Source: Reticulitermes speratus
Taxonomy: Eukaryota > Arthropoda > Insecta > Blattodea > Rhinotermitidae
Direction of reading: 5' to 3'
Assembly (NCBI GenBank): GCA_021186555.1
Contig: JAJKFL010000039.1
Location: 42,386,597 to 42,450,596 of the forward strand
DNA length: 64,000 bases
Shown here: one piece after another, positions 50,800-64,000 of the stretch
Layout of the letters: every line of letters starts with the position of its first letter
Position numbering within the stretch: the stretch's first letter is position 1
The notes under the pieces: generated by a model
The model's database searches: none
Told to the model about the DNA's origin: nothing
What the model saw: the letters and a program-made list of their open reading frames with translations, nothing else
Made by a program: the position numbers and the translations under genes

Positions 50800-51240
50800 A
50801 TATTCTCTCTTGAGAAACCAATAGTCCCTGTGCTAGTCAAAAAATTCCCGGCAATTTATGAAACCCAAACTTTCATCTCCCTGTTGTCAAGATCCGGCCA
50901 CTTTGTCCCACTCCGCGCCAGATTTAATCCATTACATTTCTTTCCAATCCATTTTATTATCACTACCCCTTCCCCGCCTGCTTCTTCAGATCTGTTTCTC
51001 TTCCTCAGGGTTTCCAAGTAAAAGTCTGCATGATTTTGTCTTATCTCACATGCATCCTACAAGCTCCGTCCATCTTATCCTCCATGCTTTGATTACGTCA
51101 ATATTGTTCGCCGAGCAGTACAAATAATGAAGCTCCTCACTCTGCAGTTTTCTCCAGTCTCCGGTTACTTCTCCCCTCTTACGCCCAAACACCTTCGTCA
51201 GCACCCTATTCCCGAACATCCGAACACCTTCAACGTGTGT
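50800..51240 (-). pseudogene. RTE-type LINE fragment
   Basis: Minus strand from 51195: KVFGRKRGEVTGDWRKL, SEELHYLYCSANNIDVIKAW, RIRW, then frameshifted DNKMDWKEM; several stops. This follows the order EEVTGEWRKL...EELHDLYSSPNI...IKSRRMRW...EDNIKMDL of RTE-like ORF 3' ends. It is the in-window reference showing that the 57-bp array at 10.5-13.5 kb is RTE-derived. Confidence 0.75.
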
Positions 51241-51680
51241 TCCTCCAGAACCTTCATACTGTCAAACGGCTGCGTGGGGAAGAAACTGCGACATAGTCCA
51301 CTTCTGCATTATAAATACAGATCACGTCCATGTGGGAGTAACGGAATAAAAATGGGTGAAAACTGAGGATATAAAACATCCTATATCAGAGATTAGTGCC
51401 TTCACGCTCTGGTCACTTTAACCCGGAGAACGAACCCACGGTAGATCTGCCAGTGGTTAGGAGATTGGGTGGATTTCAGGTCTGTCCACCTGCGATGGCG
51501 AAGAGAAAAGATGTTGCTAGCTGAACTTACTATGTAGTTTCACATTTCCATTCATTTTTGTCAGGAACTTGACACTTGATTATAGATCCCACATAGGTCA
51601 GATCTGTCACACATGAAATCAAAGTTTCGCACCGTCGCCATCTTTGTAACTGTCCACAGAAGCATTTCACACGCAATGTA
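51241..51680. other. Unique spacer
   Basis: No gene or array recognised. Confidence 0.4.
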
Positions 51681-52024
51681 CAGTGTGTCCACAAAGTCCC
51701 ATCGGGGTTTTGAAAAATTGTGGCGCGCAAACAAATTGAGCTAGCCACATGCAGTTTGCGGCAGATTACAGTGAAACTCTGGAAGTTTTTTACTGACCTC
51801 AGTAGACCTCGATGTGGTCTCCCTTGGTAGCACGGAAAACGTCCAGACGATATTCGAGCTCTTGCCATGTTCCGTGGAGCATGTCCGCTGGAATAGCCGA
51901 GATCGCATTCCTGATACGGGTCTTCCAAGTTTCACTGTAATCTGCCGCAAACTGCATGTGGCTAGCTCATTTGTTTGCGCGCCACAATTTTTCAAAAACC
52001 CGAAGGGACTTTGTGGACACACTG
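51681..52024 (-). mobile_element. 344-bp deletion derivative of a Tc1/mariner-like transposon
   Basis: Terminal inverted repeats of about 104 bp (51681-51784 and 51922-52024) begin CAGTGTGTCCACAAAGTCCC and are flanked by TA (51679-51680, 52025-52026). Between them remains only the last 43 codons of a transposase on the minus strand. It could have been mobilised by a full-length relative. Confidence 0.88.
51799..51927 (-). pseudogene. Transposase C-terminal remnant
   Basis: Minus-strand frame ends MLHGTWQELEYRLDVFRATK then GDHIEVY and stop. The pattern M-L-x-x-x-W-x-E-L-x-Y-R-L-D-x-x-R-A-T-x-G-x-H-I-E is the C terminus of Tc1/mariner-superfamily (DDE_3-like) transposases of insects. All catalytic residues are absent. 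Confidence 0.82.
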
Positions 52025-52026
52025 TA

Positions 52027-52501
52027 TATCTGTGTTTCATCTTCTACCTCCTACAAACTTCACACGTATAGAGCCAATGGCGCAGTATCGCCTGTTAACA
52101 AGCCGAGAATTTACTTTCGTATGAACGACATTTTTATTTCGAATTCAACAAAATCATTACTTTTAAGACGCTGCGTATGAATCTCGATCTATTGCAGTAC
52201 GAGTACATCGTTTCAGGAGTTCTAAGTAAGTGTCGCTAGTGTCGCTACCACCGTACGAACTGCAGGCAATTAGAAAGCATGTCATTACTGTGGCCTGCAG
52301 CCGTACAGTGTTATATCACTTTATTTGAAAATCGTTCCAATGGTAAGTAATTTGAACAGGTAAACAGCAAACACACACGAAAGCCAGATAATACGGTGAC
52401 ATCACACAGCATCCTGATTTCGTTTCAACGAAGGAAAGTAGGCCAAAAATCCCAGCCTATACCGAAAGCCAAACCACGGCCATACTAACGCTCATAGAAT
52501 T
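52027..52501. other. Unique spacer
   Basis: No gene or array recognised. A CTATTGCAG...CTAAGTAAGT pair near 52190-52230 could be read as a tiny exon, but its content does not match takeout exon 2. Confidence 0.4.
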
Positions 52502-53010
52502 AATCCTTTAAAGCCCGGTGGTTATTATATATACCACCTGTTTTAGCGGGGCACGCGGTGGCGCAGTTGAGGCACTGCGCTACAAGCGGAAGGTCGCGGG
52601 TTCGATTCCCGATGGTGTCATTGGAATTTTTCATTGACATAATCCTTTCGATCGCACTATGGCCCTGGGGTCGACTCAGCCTCTAACAGAAATGAGTACC
52701 AGGAATATTTCCTGGGGGGTAAAGGCGGCCGGTGCGTAGGGCTGACAACGTTACCAGCTTCATGTGCCGACTGTCAATAAATCTGTCAGCCTCAACCTCC
52801 TGGAACCCTAAGGGCCTGTCCAGGCCTGTAATGGGATTGCTTTAGCTTTACGGTTACCTTATCTGTTTTAACGCACAAGAAGTCTTTGTTCTGCCCACAC
52901 AGTGCATTTACGTATTCTCAGAAAAAAAGTTTTCATTGCCCCAAACAGTATAAACCGTTTAGTGTTTGTAACAGAGACACTGTGTTTTCCGTGAGGTATG
53001 AACAGAATAT
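52502..53010 (+). mobile_element. 114-bp-repeat element, diverged copy split by a SINE
   Basis: Leader CCTTTAAAGCCCGGTGGTTA, then a SINE, then GTTCTGCCCACACAGTGCAT and one diverged unit (CGTTTAGTGTTTGTAACAGA). Oldest-looking copy in the window. Confidence 0.7.
52546..52862 (+). mobile_element. tRNA-derived SINE (type 1), complete, 8-bp target duplication
   Basis: Flanked by CTGTTTTA at 52538-52545 and 52863-52870. Head GGGGCACGCGGTGGCGCAGT with box A, box B GGTTCGATTCCCGATGG, core GGGTAAAGGCGGCCGGTGCG, 3' tail GGGATTGCTTTAGCTTTACG. Best full-length reference for this family here. Confidence 0.9.
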
Positions 53011-53083
53011 TTGTATGCTGTTTAGCAGCAAATCAGGCCCCACAGTGTTAACACTGTTGTAAGGTTTGTTGTGTTACTTGTGC

Positions 53084-56000
53084 TGACAATTAGCACAAGC
53101 AGTCTGACGTCTCACTGCACGCTACAGACACACAGCGCTATGACAATTAGCACAAGCAGTCTGACGTCTCACTGCACGTACAGACACACAGCGCTATGAC
53201 AATTAGCACAAGCAGTCTGACGTCTCAATGCACGCTACAGACACACAGCGCTATGACAATTAGCACAAGCAGTCTGACGTCTCAATGCACGCTACAGACA
53301 CACAGCGCTATGACAATTAGCACAAGCAGTCTGACGTCTCAATGCACGCTACAGACACACAGCGCTATGACAATTAGCACTAGCAGTCTGACGTCTCACT
53401 GCACGCTACAGACACACAGCGCTATGACAATTAGCACAAGCAGTCTGACGTCTCACTGCACGCTACAGACACACAGCGCTATGACAATTAGCACAAGCAG
53501 TCTGACGTCTCACTGCACGCTACAGACACACAGCGCTATGACAATTAGCACAAGCAGTCTGACGTCTCACTGCACGCTACAGACACACAGCGCTATGACA
53601 ATTAGCACAAGCAGTCTGACGTCTCACTGCACGCTACAGACACACAGCGCTATGACAATTAGCACAAGCAGTCTGACGTCTCACTGCACGCTACAGACAC
53701 ACAGCGCTATGACAATTAGAAAGCAGTCTGACGTCTCACTGCACGCTACAGACACACAGCGCTATGACAATTAGACTAGCAGTCTGACGTCTCACTGCAC
53801 GCTACAGACACACAGCGCTATGACAATTAGCACAAGCAGTCTGACTCTCACTGCACGCTACAGACACACAGCGCTATGACAATAGCACAGCAGTCGACGT
53901 CTCACTGCACGCTACAGACACACAGCCTATGACAATTAGCACAAGCAGTCTGACGTCTCACTGCACGCTACAGACACACAGCGCTATGACAATTAGCAAA
54001 GCAGTCTGACGTCTCACTGCACGCTACAGACACACAGCGCTATGACAATTAGCACAAGCAGTCTGACGTCTCACTGCACGCTACAGACACACAGCGCTAT
54101 GACAATTAGACAGCAGTCTGACGTCTCACTGCACGCTACAGACCACAGCGCTATGACAATTAGCACAAGCAGTCTGACGTCTCATGCACGCTACAGACAC
54201 ACAGCGCTATGACAATTAGACAGCAGTCGACGTCTCACTGCACGCTACAGACACACAGCGCTATGACAATTAGACAAGCATCTGACGTCTCACTGCACGC
54301 TACAGACCACAGCGCTATGACAATTAGACTAGCAGTCTGACGTCTCACTGCACGCTACAGACCACAGCGCTATGACAATTAGACAAGCAGTCTGACGTCC
54401 ACTGCACGCTACAGACACACAGCGCTATGACAATTAGAACTAGCAGTCTGACGTCTCACTGCACGCTACAGACACACAGCGCTATGACAATTAGACAGCA
54501 GTCTGACTCTCACTGCACGCTACAGACACACAGCGCTATGACAATTAGCACAAGCAGTCTGACGTCTCACTGCACGCTACAGACACACAGCGCTATGACA
54601 ATTAGCACAAGCAGTCTGACGTCTCACTGCACGCTACAGACACACAGCGCTATGACAATTAGCACAAGCAGTCTGACGTCTCACTGCACGCTACAGACAC
54701 ACAGCGCTATGACAATTAGCACAAGCAGTCTGACGTCTCACTGCACGCTACAGACACACAGCGCTATGACAATTAGCACAAGCAGTCTGACGTCTCATGC
54801 ACGCTACAGACACACAGCGCTATGACAATTAGACAGCAGTCTGACGTCTCATGCACGCTACAGACACACAGCGCTATGACAATTAGCACAAGCAGTCTGA
54901 CGTCTCACTGCACGCTACAGACACACAGCGCTATGACAATTAGAAGCAGTCTGACGTCTCATGCACGCTACAGACACACAGCGCTATGACAATTAGCACA
55001 AGCATCGACGTCTCATGCACGCTACAGACACACAGCGCTATGACAATTAGCACAAGCAGTCTGACTCTCACTGCACGCTACAGACACACAGCGCTATGAC
55101 AATTAGACAAGCAGTCTGACGTCTCACTGCACGCTACAGACACACAGCGCTATGACATTAGAAAGCAGTCGACGTCTCACTGCACGCTACAGACACACAG
55201 CGCTATGACAATTAGACAAGCAGTCTGACGTCTCACTGCACGCTACAGACCACAGCGCTATGACAATAGACAACAGTCTGACGTCTCATGCACGCTACAG
55301 ACACACAGCGCTATGACAATTAGCACAGCAGTCTGACGTCTCACTGCACGCTACAGACAACAGCGCTATGACAATTAGACAGCAGTCTGACGTCTCACTG
55401 CACGCTACAGACACACAGCGCTATGACATTAGCACAGCAGTCTGACGTCTCACTGCACGCTACAGACACACAGCGCTATGACAATTAGACAGCATCTGAC
55501 GTCTCATGCACGCTACAGACACACAGCGCTATGACAATTAGACAGCATCTGACGTCTCATGCACGCTACAGACACACAGCGCTATGACAATTAGAAAGCA
55601 GTCTGACGTCTCACTGCACGCTACAGACACACAGCGCTATGACAATTAGAACTAGCAGTCTGACGTCTCATGCACGCTACAGACACACAGCGCTATGACA
55701 TTAGAAAGCAGTCTGACGTCTCACTGCACGCTACAGACACACAGCGCTATGACAATTAGCACAGCAGTCTGACGTCTCACTGCACGCTACAGACACACAG
55801 CGCTATGACAATTACACAGCAGTCTGACGTCTCATGCACGCTACAGACCACAGCGCTCATGACAATTAGCACAGCACGACGTCTATGCATGTACAGACAC
55901 AACGCTATGACTATAACAGCAGTCGACGTCTCATGCACGCTACAGACACACAGCGCTATGACAATTAGCACAGCAGTCTGACGTCTCACTGCACGCTACA

Positions 56001-59000
56001 GACACACAGCGCTATGACAATTAGACAAGCAGTCTGACGTCTCAATGCACGCTACAGACACACAGCGCTATGACAATTAGCACAAGCAGTCTGACGTCTC
56101 ACTGCACGCTACAGACACACAGCGCTATGACAATTAGCACAAGCAGTCTGACGTCTCACTGCACGCTACAGACACACAGCGCTATGACAATTAGCACAAG
56201 CAGTCTGACGTCTCACTGCACGCTACAGACACACAGCGCTATGACAATTAGCACATAGCAGTCTGACGTCTCAATGCACGCTACAGACACACAGCGCTAT
56301 GACAATTAGCACAAGCAGTCTGACGTCTCACTGCACGCTACAGACACACAGCGCTATGACAATTAGCACTAGCAGTCTGACGTCTCAATGCACGCTACAG
56401 ACACACAGCGCTATGACAATTAGCACAAGCAGTCTGACGTCTCAATGCACGCTACAGACACACAGCGCTATGACAATTAGCACAAGCAGTCTGACGTCTC
56501 AATGCACGCTACAGACACACAGCGCTATGACAATTAGCAAAGCAGTCTGACGTCTCAATGCACGCTACAGACACACAGCGCTATGACAATTAGCACAAGC
56601 AGTCTGACGTCTCACTGCACGCTACAGACACACAGCGCTATGACAATTAGCACTAGCAGTCTGACGTCTCACTGCACGTACAGACACAGCGCTATGACAA
56701 TTAGCACAAGCAGTCTGACGTCTCACTGCACGCTACAGACACACGCGCTATGACAATTAGCACTAGCAGTCTGACGTCTCACTGCACGCTACAGACACAC
56801 AGCGCTATGACAATTAGAACTAGCAGTCTGACGTCTCAATGCACGCTACAGACACACAGCGCTATGACAATTAGAACTAGCAGTCTGACGTCTCACTGCA
56901 CGCTACAGACACACGCGCTATGACAATTAGCACAAGCAGTCTGACGTCTCACTGCACGCTACAGACACACAGCGCTATGACAATTAGCACTAGCAGTCTG
57001 ACGTCTCATGCACGCTACAGACACAGCGCTATGACAATTAGCACAAGCAGTCTGACGTCTCAATGCACGCTACAGACACACAGCGCTATGACAATTAGCA
57101 CAAGCAGTCTGACGTCTCACTGCACGCTACAGACACACAGCGCTATGACAATTAGCACAGCAGTCTGACGTCTCAATGCACGCTACAGACACACAGCGCT
57201 ATGACAATTAGCACAAGCAGTCTGACGTCTCAATGCACGCTACAGACACACAGCGCTATGACAATTAGCACAAGCAGTCTGACGTCTCATGCACGCTACA
57301 GACACACAGCGCTATGACAATTAGAACTAGCAGTCTGACGTCTCAATGCACGCTACAGACACACAGCGCTATGACAATTAGCACAGCAGTCTGACGTCTC
57401 ACTGCACGCTACAGACACACAGCGCTATGACAATTAGAAAGCAGTCTGACGTCTCAATGCACGCTACAGACACACAGCGCTATGACAATTAGAACTAGCA
57501 GTCTGACGTCTCAATGCACGCTACAGACACACAGCGCTATGACAATTAGACAAGCAGTCTGACGTCTCATGCACGCTACAGACACACAGCGCTATGACAA
57601 TTGGAACTAGCAGTCTGACGTCTCACTGCACGCTACAGACACACAGCGCTATGACAATTAGCACTAGCAGTCTGACGTCTCACTGCACGATACAGACACA
57701 GCGCTATGACAATTAGCACAAGCAGTCTGACGTCTCACTGCACGCTACAGACACAGCGCTATGACAATTAGCACTAGCAGTCTGACGTCTCAATGCACGC
57801 TACAGACACACAGCGCTATGACAATTAGAACTAGCAGTCTGACGTCTCATGCACGCTACAGACACACGCGCTATGACAATTAGACTAGCAGTCTGACGTC
57901 TCATGCACGCTACAGACACACAGCGCTATGACAATTAGAACTAGCAGTCTGACGTCTCACTGCACGCTACAGACACACAGCGCTATGACAATTAGAACTA
58001 GCAGTCTGACGTCTCATGCACGCTACAGACACACAGCGCTATGACAATTAGAACTAGCAGTCTGACGTCTCACTGCACGCTACAGACACACAGCGCTATG
58101 ACAATTAGCACTAGCAGTCTGACGTCTCAATGCACGCTACAGACACAGCGCTATGACAATTAGCACAAGCAGTCTGACGTCTCAATGCACGCTACAGACA
58201 CACAGCGCTATGACAATTAGCACAAGCAGTCTGACGTCTCAATGCACGCTACAGACACACAGCGCTATGACAATTAGCACTAGCAGTCTGACGTCTCAAT
58301 GCACGCTACAGACACACAGCGCTATGACAATTAGCACAAGCAGTCTGACGTCTCATGCACGCTACAGACACACAGCGCTATGACAATTAGCACAAGCAGT
58401 CTGACGTCTCAATGCACGCTACAGACACACAGCGCTATGACAATTAGAACTAGCAGTCTGACGTCTCAATGCACGCTACAGACACACAGCGCTATGACAA
58501 TTAGAACTAGCAGTCTGACGTCTCATGCACGCTACAGACACACAGCGCTATGACAATTAGCACTAGCAGTCTGACGTCTCAATGCACGCTACAGACACAC
58601 AGCGCTATGACAATTAGCACAAGCAGTCTGACGTCTCACTGCACGCTACAGACACAGCGCTATGACAATTAGCACAAGCAGTCTGACGTCTCACTGCACG
58701 CTACAGACACACAGCGCTATGACAATTAGCACAGCAGTCTGACGTCTCAATGCACGCTACAGACACACAGCGCTATGACAATTAGAACTAGCAGTCTGAC
58801 GTCTCAATGCACGCTACAGACACACAGCGCTATGACAATTAGCACAAGCAGTCTGACGTCTCACTGCACGCTACAGACACACAGCGCTATGACAATTAGC
58901 ACTAGCAGTCTGACGTCTCATGCACGATACAGACACAGCGCTATGACAATTAGCACAAGCAGTCTGACGTCTCATGCACGCTACAGACACAGCGCTATGA

Positions 59001-62000
59001 CAATTAGCACTAGCAGTCTGACGTCTCACTGCACGCTACAGACACACAGCGCTATGACAATTAGAACTAGCAGTCTGACGTCTCAATGCACGCTACAGAC
59101 ACACAGCGCTATGACAATTAGACTAGCAGTCTGACGTCTCATGCACGCTACAGACACACAGCGCTTATGACAATTAGCACAAGCAGTCTGACGTCTCATG
59201 CACGCTACAGACACACAGCGCTATGACAATTAGCAACAGCAGTCTGACGTCTCAATGCACGCTACAGACACAGCGCTATGACAATTAGCACAAGCAGTCT
59301 GACGTCTCATGCACGCTACAGACACACAGCGCTATGACAATTAGAACAAGCAGTCTGACGTCTCAATGCACGTACAGACACACAGCGCTATGACAATTGA
59401 CTAGCAGTCTGACGTCTCAATGCACGCTACAGACACACAGCGCTATGACAATTAGACAAGCAGTCTGACGTCTCAATGCACGCTACAGACACACAGCGCT
59501 ATGACAATTGACAAGCAGTCTGACGTCTCAATGCACGCTACAGACACACAGCGCTATGACAATTAGCACAAGCAGTCTGACGTCTCATGCACGCTACAGA
59601 CACACGCGCTATGACAATTAGCACAGCAGTCTGACGTCTCACTGCACGCTACAGACACACAGCGCTATGACAATTAGCACTAGCAGTCTGACGTCTCATG
59701 CACGTACAGACACAGCGCTATGACAATTAGCACAAGCAGTCTGACGTCTCACTGCACGCTACAGACACAGCGCATGACAATTAGACTAGCAGTCTGACGT
59801 CTCATGCACGCTACAGACACACAGCGCTATGACAATTAGAACTAGCAGTCTGACGTCTCATGCACGCTACAGACACACAGCGCTATGACAATTAGAACTA
59901 GCAGTCTGACGTCTCATGCACGCTACAGACACACAGCGCTATGACAATTAGAACTAGCAGTCTGACGTCTCAATGCACGCTACAGACACACAGCGCTATG
60001 ACAATTAGACTAGCAGTCTGACGTCTCAATGCACGCTACAGACACACAGCGCTATGACAATTAGACACTAAGCAGTCTGACGTCTCAATGCACGCTACAG
60101 ACACACAGCGCTATGACAATTAGAACTAGCAGTCTGACGTCTCACTGCACGCTACAGACACACAGCGCTATGACAATTAGAACTAGCAGTCTGACGTCTC
60201 ACTGCACGCTACAGACACACAGCGCTATGACAATTAGAACTAGCAGTCTGACGTCTCATGCACGCTACAGACACACAGCGCTATGACAATTAGAACTAGC
60301 AGTCTGACGTCTCACTGCACGCTACAGACACACAGCGCTATGACAATTAGACAGCAGTCTGACGTCTCAATGCACGCTACAGACACACAGCGCTATGACA
60401 ATTAGAACTAGCAGTCTGACGTCTCACTGCACGCTACAGACACACAGCGCTATGACAATTAGAACTAGCAGTCTGACGTCTCACTGCACGCTACAGACAC
60501 ACAGCGCTATGACAATTAGAACTAGCAGTCTGACGTCTCAATGCACGCTACAGACACACAGCGCTATGACAATTAGAACTAGCAGTCTGACGTCTCACTG
60601 CACGCTACAGACACACAGCGCTATGACAATTAGAACTAGCAGTCTGACGTCTCAATGCACGCTACAGACACACAGCGCTATGACAATTAGAACTAGCAGT
60701 CTGACGTCTCAATGCACGCTACAGACACACAGCGCTATGACAATTAGAACTAGCAGTCTGACGTCTCACTGCACGCTACAGACACACAGCGCTATGACAA
60801 TTAGCACTAGCACGCTTCATACGTCTAGCACGCTCGAACACACGCTATACAGACAGCGTTGAACTCTCAATGCGCTACGACCACCACGCTACATGACAAT
60901 AGCGCTAATGCTGACGTCTCATGCACGCTACAGCACACGCTAGACATAACCTAGATCAATTAGTCTCAGCTCACCGCTACGTACAGAACACAGCGCTATG
61001 ACAATTAGAACTAGCAGTCTGACGTCTCATGCACGCTACAGACACACAGCCGTATGACAATTGAACTAGCGTCTGACGTCTCAATGCACGCTACAGAACA
61101 CAGCGCTATGACAATTAGAACTAGCAGTCTGACGTCTCACTGCACGCTACAGACACACAGCGCTATGACAATTAGAACTAGCAGTCTGACGTCTCACTGC
61201 ACGCTACAGACACACAGCGCTATGACAATTAGAACTAGCAGTCTGACGTCTCACTGCACGCTACAGACACACAGCGCTATGACAATTAGAACTGCAGTCT
61301 GACGTCTCACTGCACGCTACAGACAACAGCGCTATGACAATTAGCACTAGCATCTGACGTCCATCACGCACGCACAGACAATTAGAAGCGCTTGACATTG
61401 AACTACGCTAGACACCAGCGCTATGACAATTACAACAGTCTGCTATACAATAGCACTAGCAATCGACGCATGACCAACAGCACACAGTCGCTATGACATT
61501 AGCACCTAAGACTCACGCTTACTGCACCTACAGCACAGCGCATGAGCAAGTACACAGCCAGTCTATCTAACTGCACGCTACGACACTGCGCTATGACAAT
61601 TGACACATCTGACGTCTCAATGCACTACAGACACAGCGCTATGACAATTAGCAACAGCAGTATGACTCTCATGCACGCTACAGACACACACGCTTGACAT
61701 TAAACTAGCAGTCTGACGTTCACTGCACGCTACAGACACACACGCATGACAATTAGAAAGCAGTCTGACGTCTCATGCCGCTACAGACACACAGCGCTAT
61801 GACAATTAGAACTAGCAGTCTGACGTCTCACTGCACGCTACAGACACACAGCGCTATGACAATTAGACAGCAGTCTGACGTCTCATGCACGCTACAGACA
61901 CACAGCGCTATGACAATTAGAACTAGCAGTCTGACGTCTCACTGCACGCTACAGACACACAGCGCTATGACAATTAGCACAAGCAGTCTGACGTCTCACT

Positions 62001-64000
62001 GCACGCTACAGACACACAGCGCTATGACAATTAGAACTAGCAGTCTGACGTCTCACTGCACGCTACAGACACACAGCGCTATGACAATTAGCACAAGCAG
62101 TCTGACGTCTCACTGCACGCTACAGACACACAGCGCTATGACAATTAGAACTAGCAGTCTGACGTCTCACTGCACGCTACAGACACACAGCGCTATGACA
62201 ATTAGAACTAGCAGTCTGACGTCTCACTGCACGCTACAGACACACAGCGCTATGACAATTAGAACTAGCAGTCTGACGTCTCACTGCACGCTACAGACAC
62301 ACAGCGCTATGACAATTAGAACTAGCAGTCTGACGTCTCACTGCACGCTACAGACACACAGCGCTATGACAATTAGAACAAGCAGTCTGACGTCTCACTG
62401 CACGCTACAGACACACAGCGCTATGACAATTAGAACTAGCAGTCTGACGTCTCACTGCACGCTACAGACACACAGCGCTATGACAATTAGCACAAGCAGT
62501 CTGACGTCTCACTGCACGCTACAGACACACAGCGCTATGACAATTAGAACTAGCAGTCTGACGTCTCACTGCACGCTACAGACACACAGCGCTATGACAA
62601 TTAGCACAAGCAGTCTGACGTCTCACTGCACGCTACAGACACACAGCGCTATGACAATTAGAACTAGCAGTCTGACGTCTCACTGCACGCTACAGACACA
62701 CAGCGCTATGACAATTAGCACAAGCAGTCTGACGTCTCACTGCACGCTACAGACACACAGCGCTATGACAATTAGAACTAGCAGTCTGACGTCTCACTGC
62801 ACGCTACAGACACACAGCGCTATGACAATTAGCACAAGCAGTCTGACGTCTCACTGCACGCTACAGACACACAGCGCTATGACAATTAGAACTAGCAGTC
62901 TGACGTCTCACTGCACGCTACAGACACACAGCGCTATGACAATTAGCACAAGCAGTCTGACGTCTCACTGCACGCTACAGACACACAGCGCTATGACAAT
63001 TAGAACTAGCAGTCTGACGTCTCACTGCACGCTACAGACACACAGCGCTATGACAATTAGCACAAGCAGTCTGACGTCTCACTGCACGCTACAGACACAC
63101 AGCGCTATGACAATTAGAACTAGCAGTCTGACGTCTCACTGCACGCTACAGACACACAGCGCTATGACAATTAGAACTAGCAGTCTGACGTCTCACTGCA
63201 CGCTACAGACACACAGCGCTATGACAATTAGAACTAGCAGTCTGACGTCTCACTGCACGCTACAGACACACAGCGCTATGACAATTAGAACTAGCAGTCT
63301 GACGTCTCACTGCACGCTACAGACACACAGCGCTATGACATTAGACAAGCAGTCTGACGTCTCATGCACGCTACAGACACAGCGCTATGACAATTAGATA
63401 GCAGTCTGCGTCTCATGCACGTACAGAACACAGCGCTATGACAATTAGAAGCAGTCTGACGTTCATGCCGCTACAGACACACAGCGCTATGACAATAGAA
63501 CTGCAGTCTGACGTCTCACTGCACGCACAGACACACAGCGCTATGACAATTAGAAGCAGTCTGACGTCTCACTGCACGCTACAGACACACAGCGCTATGA
63601 CAATTAGAAAGCAGTCGACGTCTCATGCACGCTACAGACACACGCGCTATGACATTAGACAGCAGTCTGACGCTCACTGCACGCTACAGAACACAGCGCT
63701 TGACAATTAGAACTAGCAGTTGACGTCTCCTGCACGCTAAGACACACAGCGCTATGACAATTAGACAGCAGTCTGACGTCTCACTGCACGTACAGACACA
63801 CAGCGCTATGACAATTGACAGCAGTCTGACGTCTACTGCACGCTACGAACACAGCGCTATGACATTGACAGCAGTTGACGTCTCTGCAGCTACAGACACA
63901 CAGCGCTATGACAATAGACTAGCAGTCTGACGTCCCATGCAGCTACAGACACACAGCGCTATGACAATTAGAACTAGCAGTCTGACGTCTCATGCACGCT
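53084..64000. repeat. 57-bp satellite array, about 190 copies, runs off the window
   Basis: Unit GCTATGACAATTAGCACAAG, CAGTCTGACGTCTCACTGCA, CGCTACAGACACACAGC. Main variants are AGCAC/AGAAC, ACAAGC/ACTAGC and CACTGCA/CAATGCA. Between 61975 and 63120 AGAACTAG and AGCACAAG units alternate, giving 114-bp dimers. At 60805-61770 units are scrambled. Single-base losses cluster at 53.7-56 kb and after 63.3 kb. The 19-codon period yields open frames of up to 540 codons (61775-63397) that are not genes. Confidence 0.97.

Noticed and set aside
51127..51366. Plus-strand 79-codon frame
   Set aside because: Antisense of an RTE ORF fragment that reads better on the minus strand.
52190..52230. Candidate small exon between CTATTGCAG and GTAAGT
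   Set aside because: Does not encode the cysteine motif expected of takeout exon 2, and its length does not keep the reading phase of the family.
52546..52640. Possible tRNA gene (boxes A and B, GGTTCGATTCC)
   Set aside because: The head does not fold into a complete cloverleaf with paired acceptor ends and is joined to a SINE body repeated elsewhere in the window.
61775..63397. 540-codon open frame with a 19-residue repeated peptide
   Set aside because: It is a by-product of a 57-bp satellite with a multiple-of-three period; the same peptide appears in many fragments that break wherever a monomer has an indel. No promoter, splice sites or terminal domains.

Overview
This window is eukaryotic and almost certainly insect nuclear DNA. 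It holds one intact, intron-split gene of the insect-specific takeout/juvenile-hormone-binding-protein (JHBP) family, with GT-AG introns and an AATAAA signal. It also holds tRNA-derived SINEs, fragments of RTE-type and jockey-like LINEs, and mariner-type miniature elements. The conceptual translations of several dispersed repeats resemble, from memory, ones common in cockroach and related polyneopteran genomes; that narrower placement is inference. Nothing prokaryotic was seen.

About half of the 64 kb is tandem minisatellite: some seventeen unrelated arrays with units of 15 to 114 bp. The largest are a 70-bp array (1-2260), a 22-bp array (2296-4064), a 114-bp array inside a dispersed element (6989-9005), a 57-bp array (10495-13452), a 31-bp array (15620-17406), a 91-bp array (34640-36895), a 54-bp array (46291-49660) and another 57-bp array (53084 to the window end). 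Long open frames in these arrays are by-products of the repeat period, not genes.

The real gene runs from 33042 to 44755 on the + strand: six exons encoding a 250-residue secreted takeout/JHBP protein. Its introns hold most of the middle arrays, a SINE, a palindromic miniature element and an RTE tail. About 0.7 kb downstream, 45476-45587 looks like the first exon of a second takeout gene, with the same splice phase and last base, whose remaining exons lie beyond the window. The locus is probably a tandem takeout cluster.

The region from about 13.5 to 28.9 kb, plus 49.9-50.3 kb, contains a family of 0.2-0.8 kb palindromic elements with 8-13 bp target-site duplications. Their arms carry compact hammerhead-ribozyme motifs (CTGAAGA, stem II, GAAA, very short self-complementary stem III, 4-bp stem I). 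This fits non-autonomous Penelope-like retroelements, whose ribozymes are known, but the paired inverted arrangement with a conserved 3' end deserves checking. This is the best candidate for an undescribed system here.

A second theme is that mobile elements seed satellites. The 57-bp array at 10-13 kb is an amplified piece of an RTE open reading frame, still colinear with its 3' end. The 91-bp array in takeout intron 1 is an amplified SINE segment. The 114-bp repeat travels in a dispersed element with a fixed leader and 1 to about 17 units.
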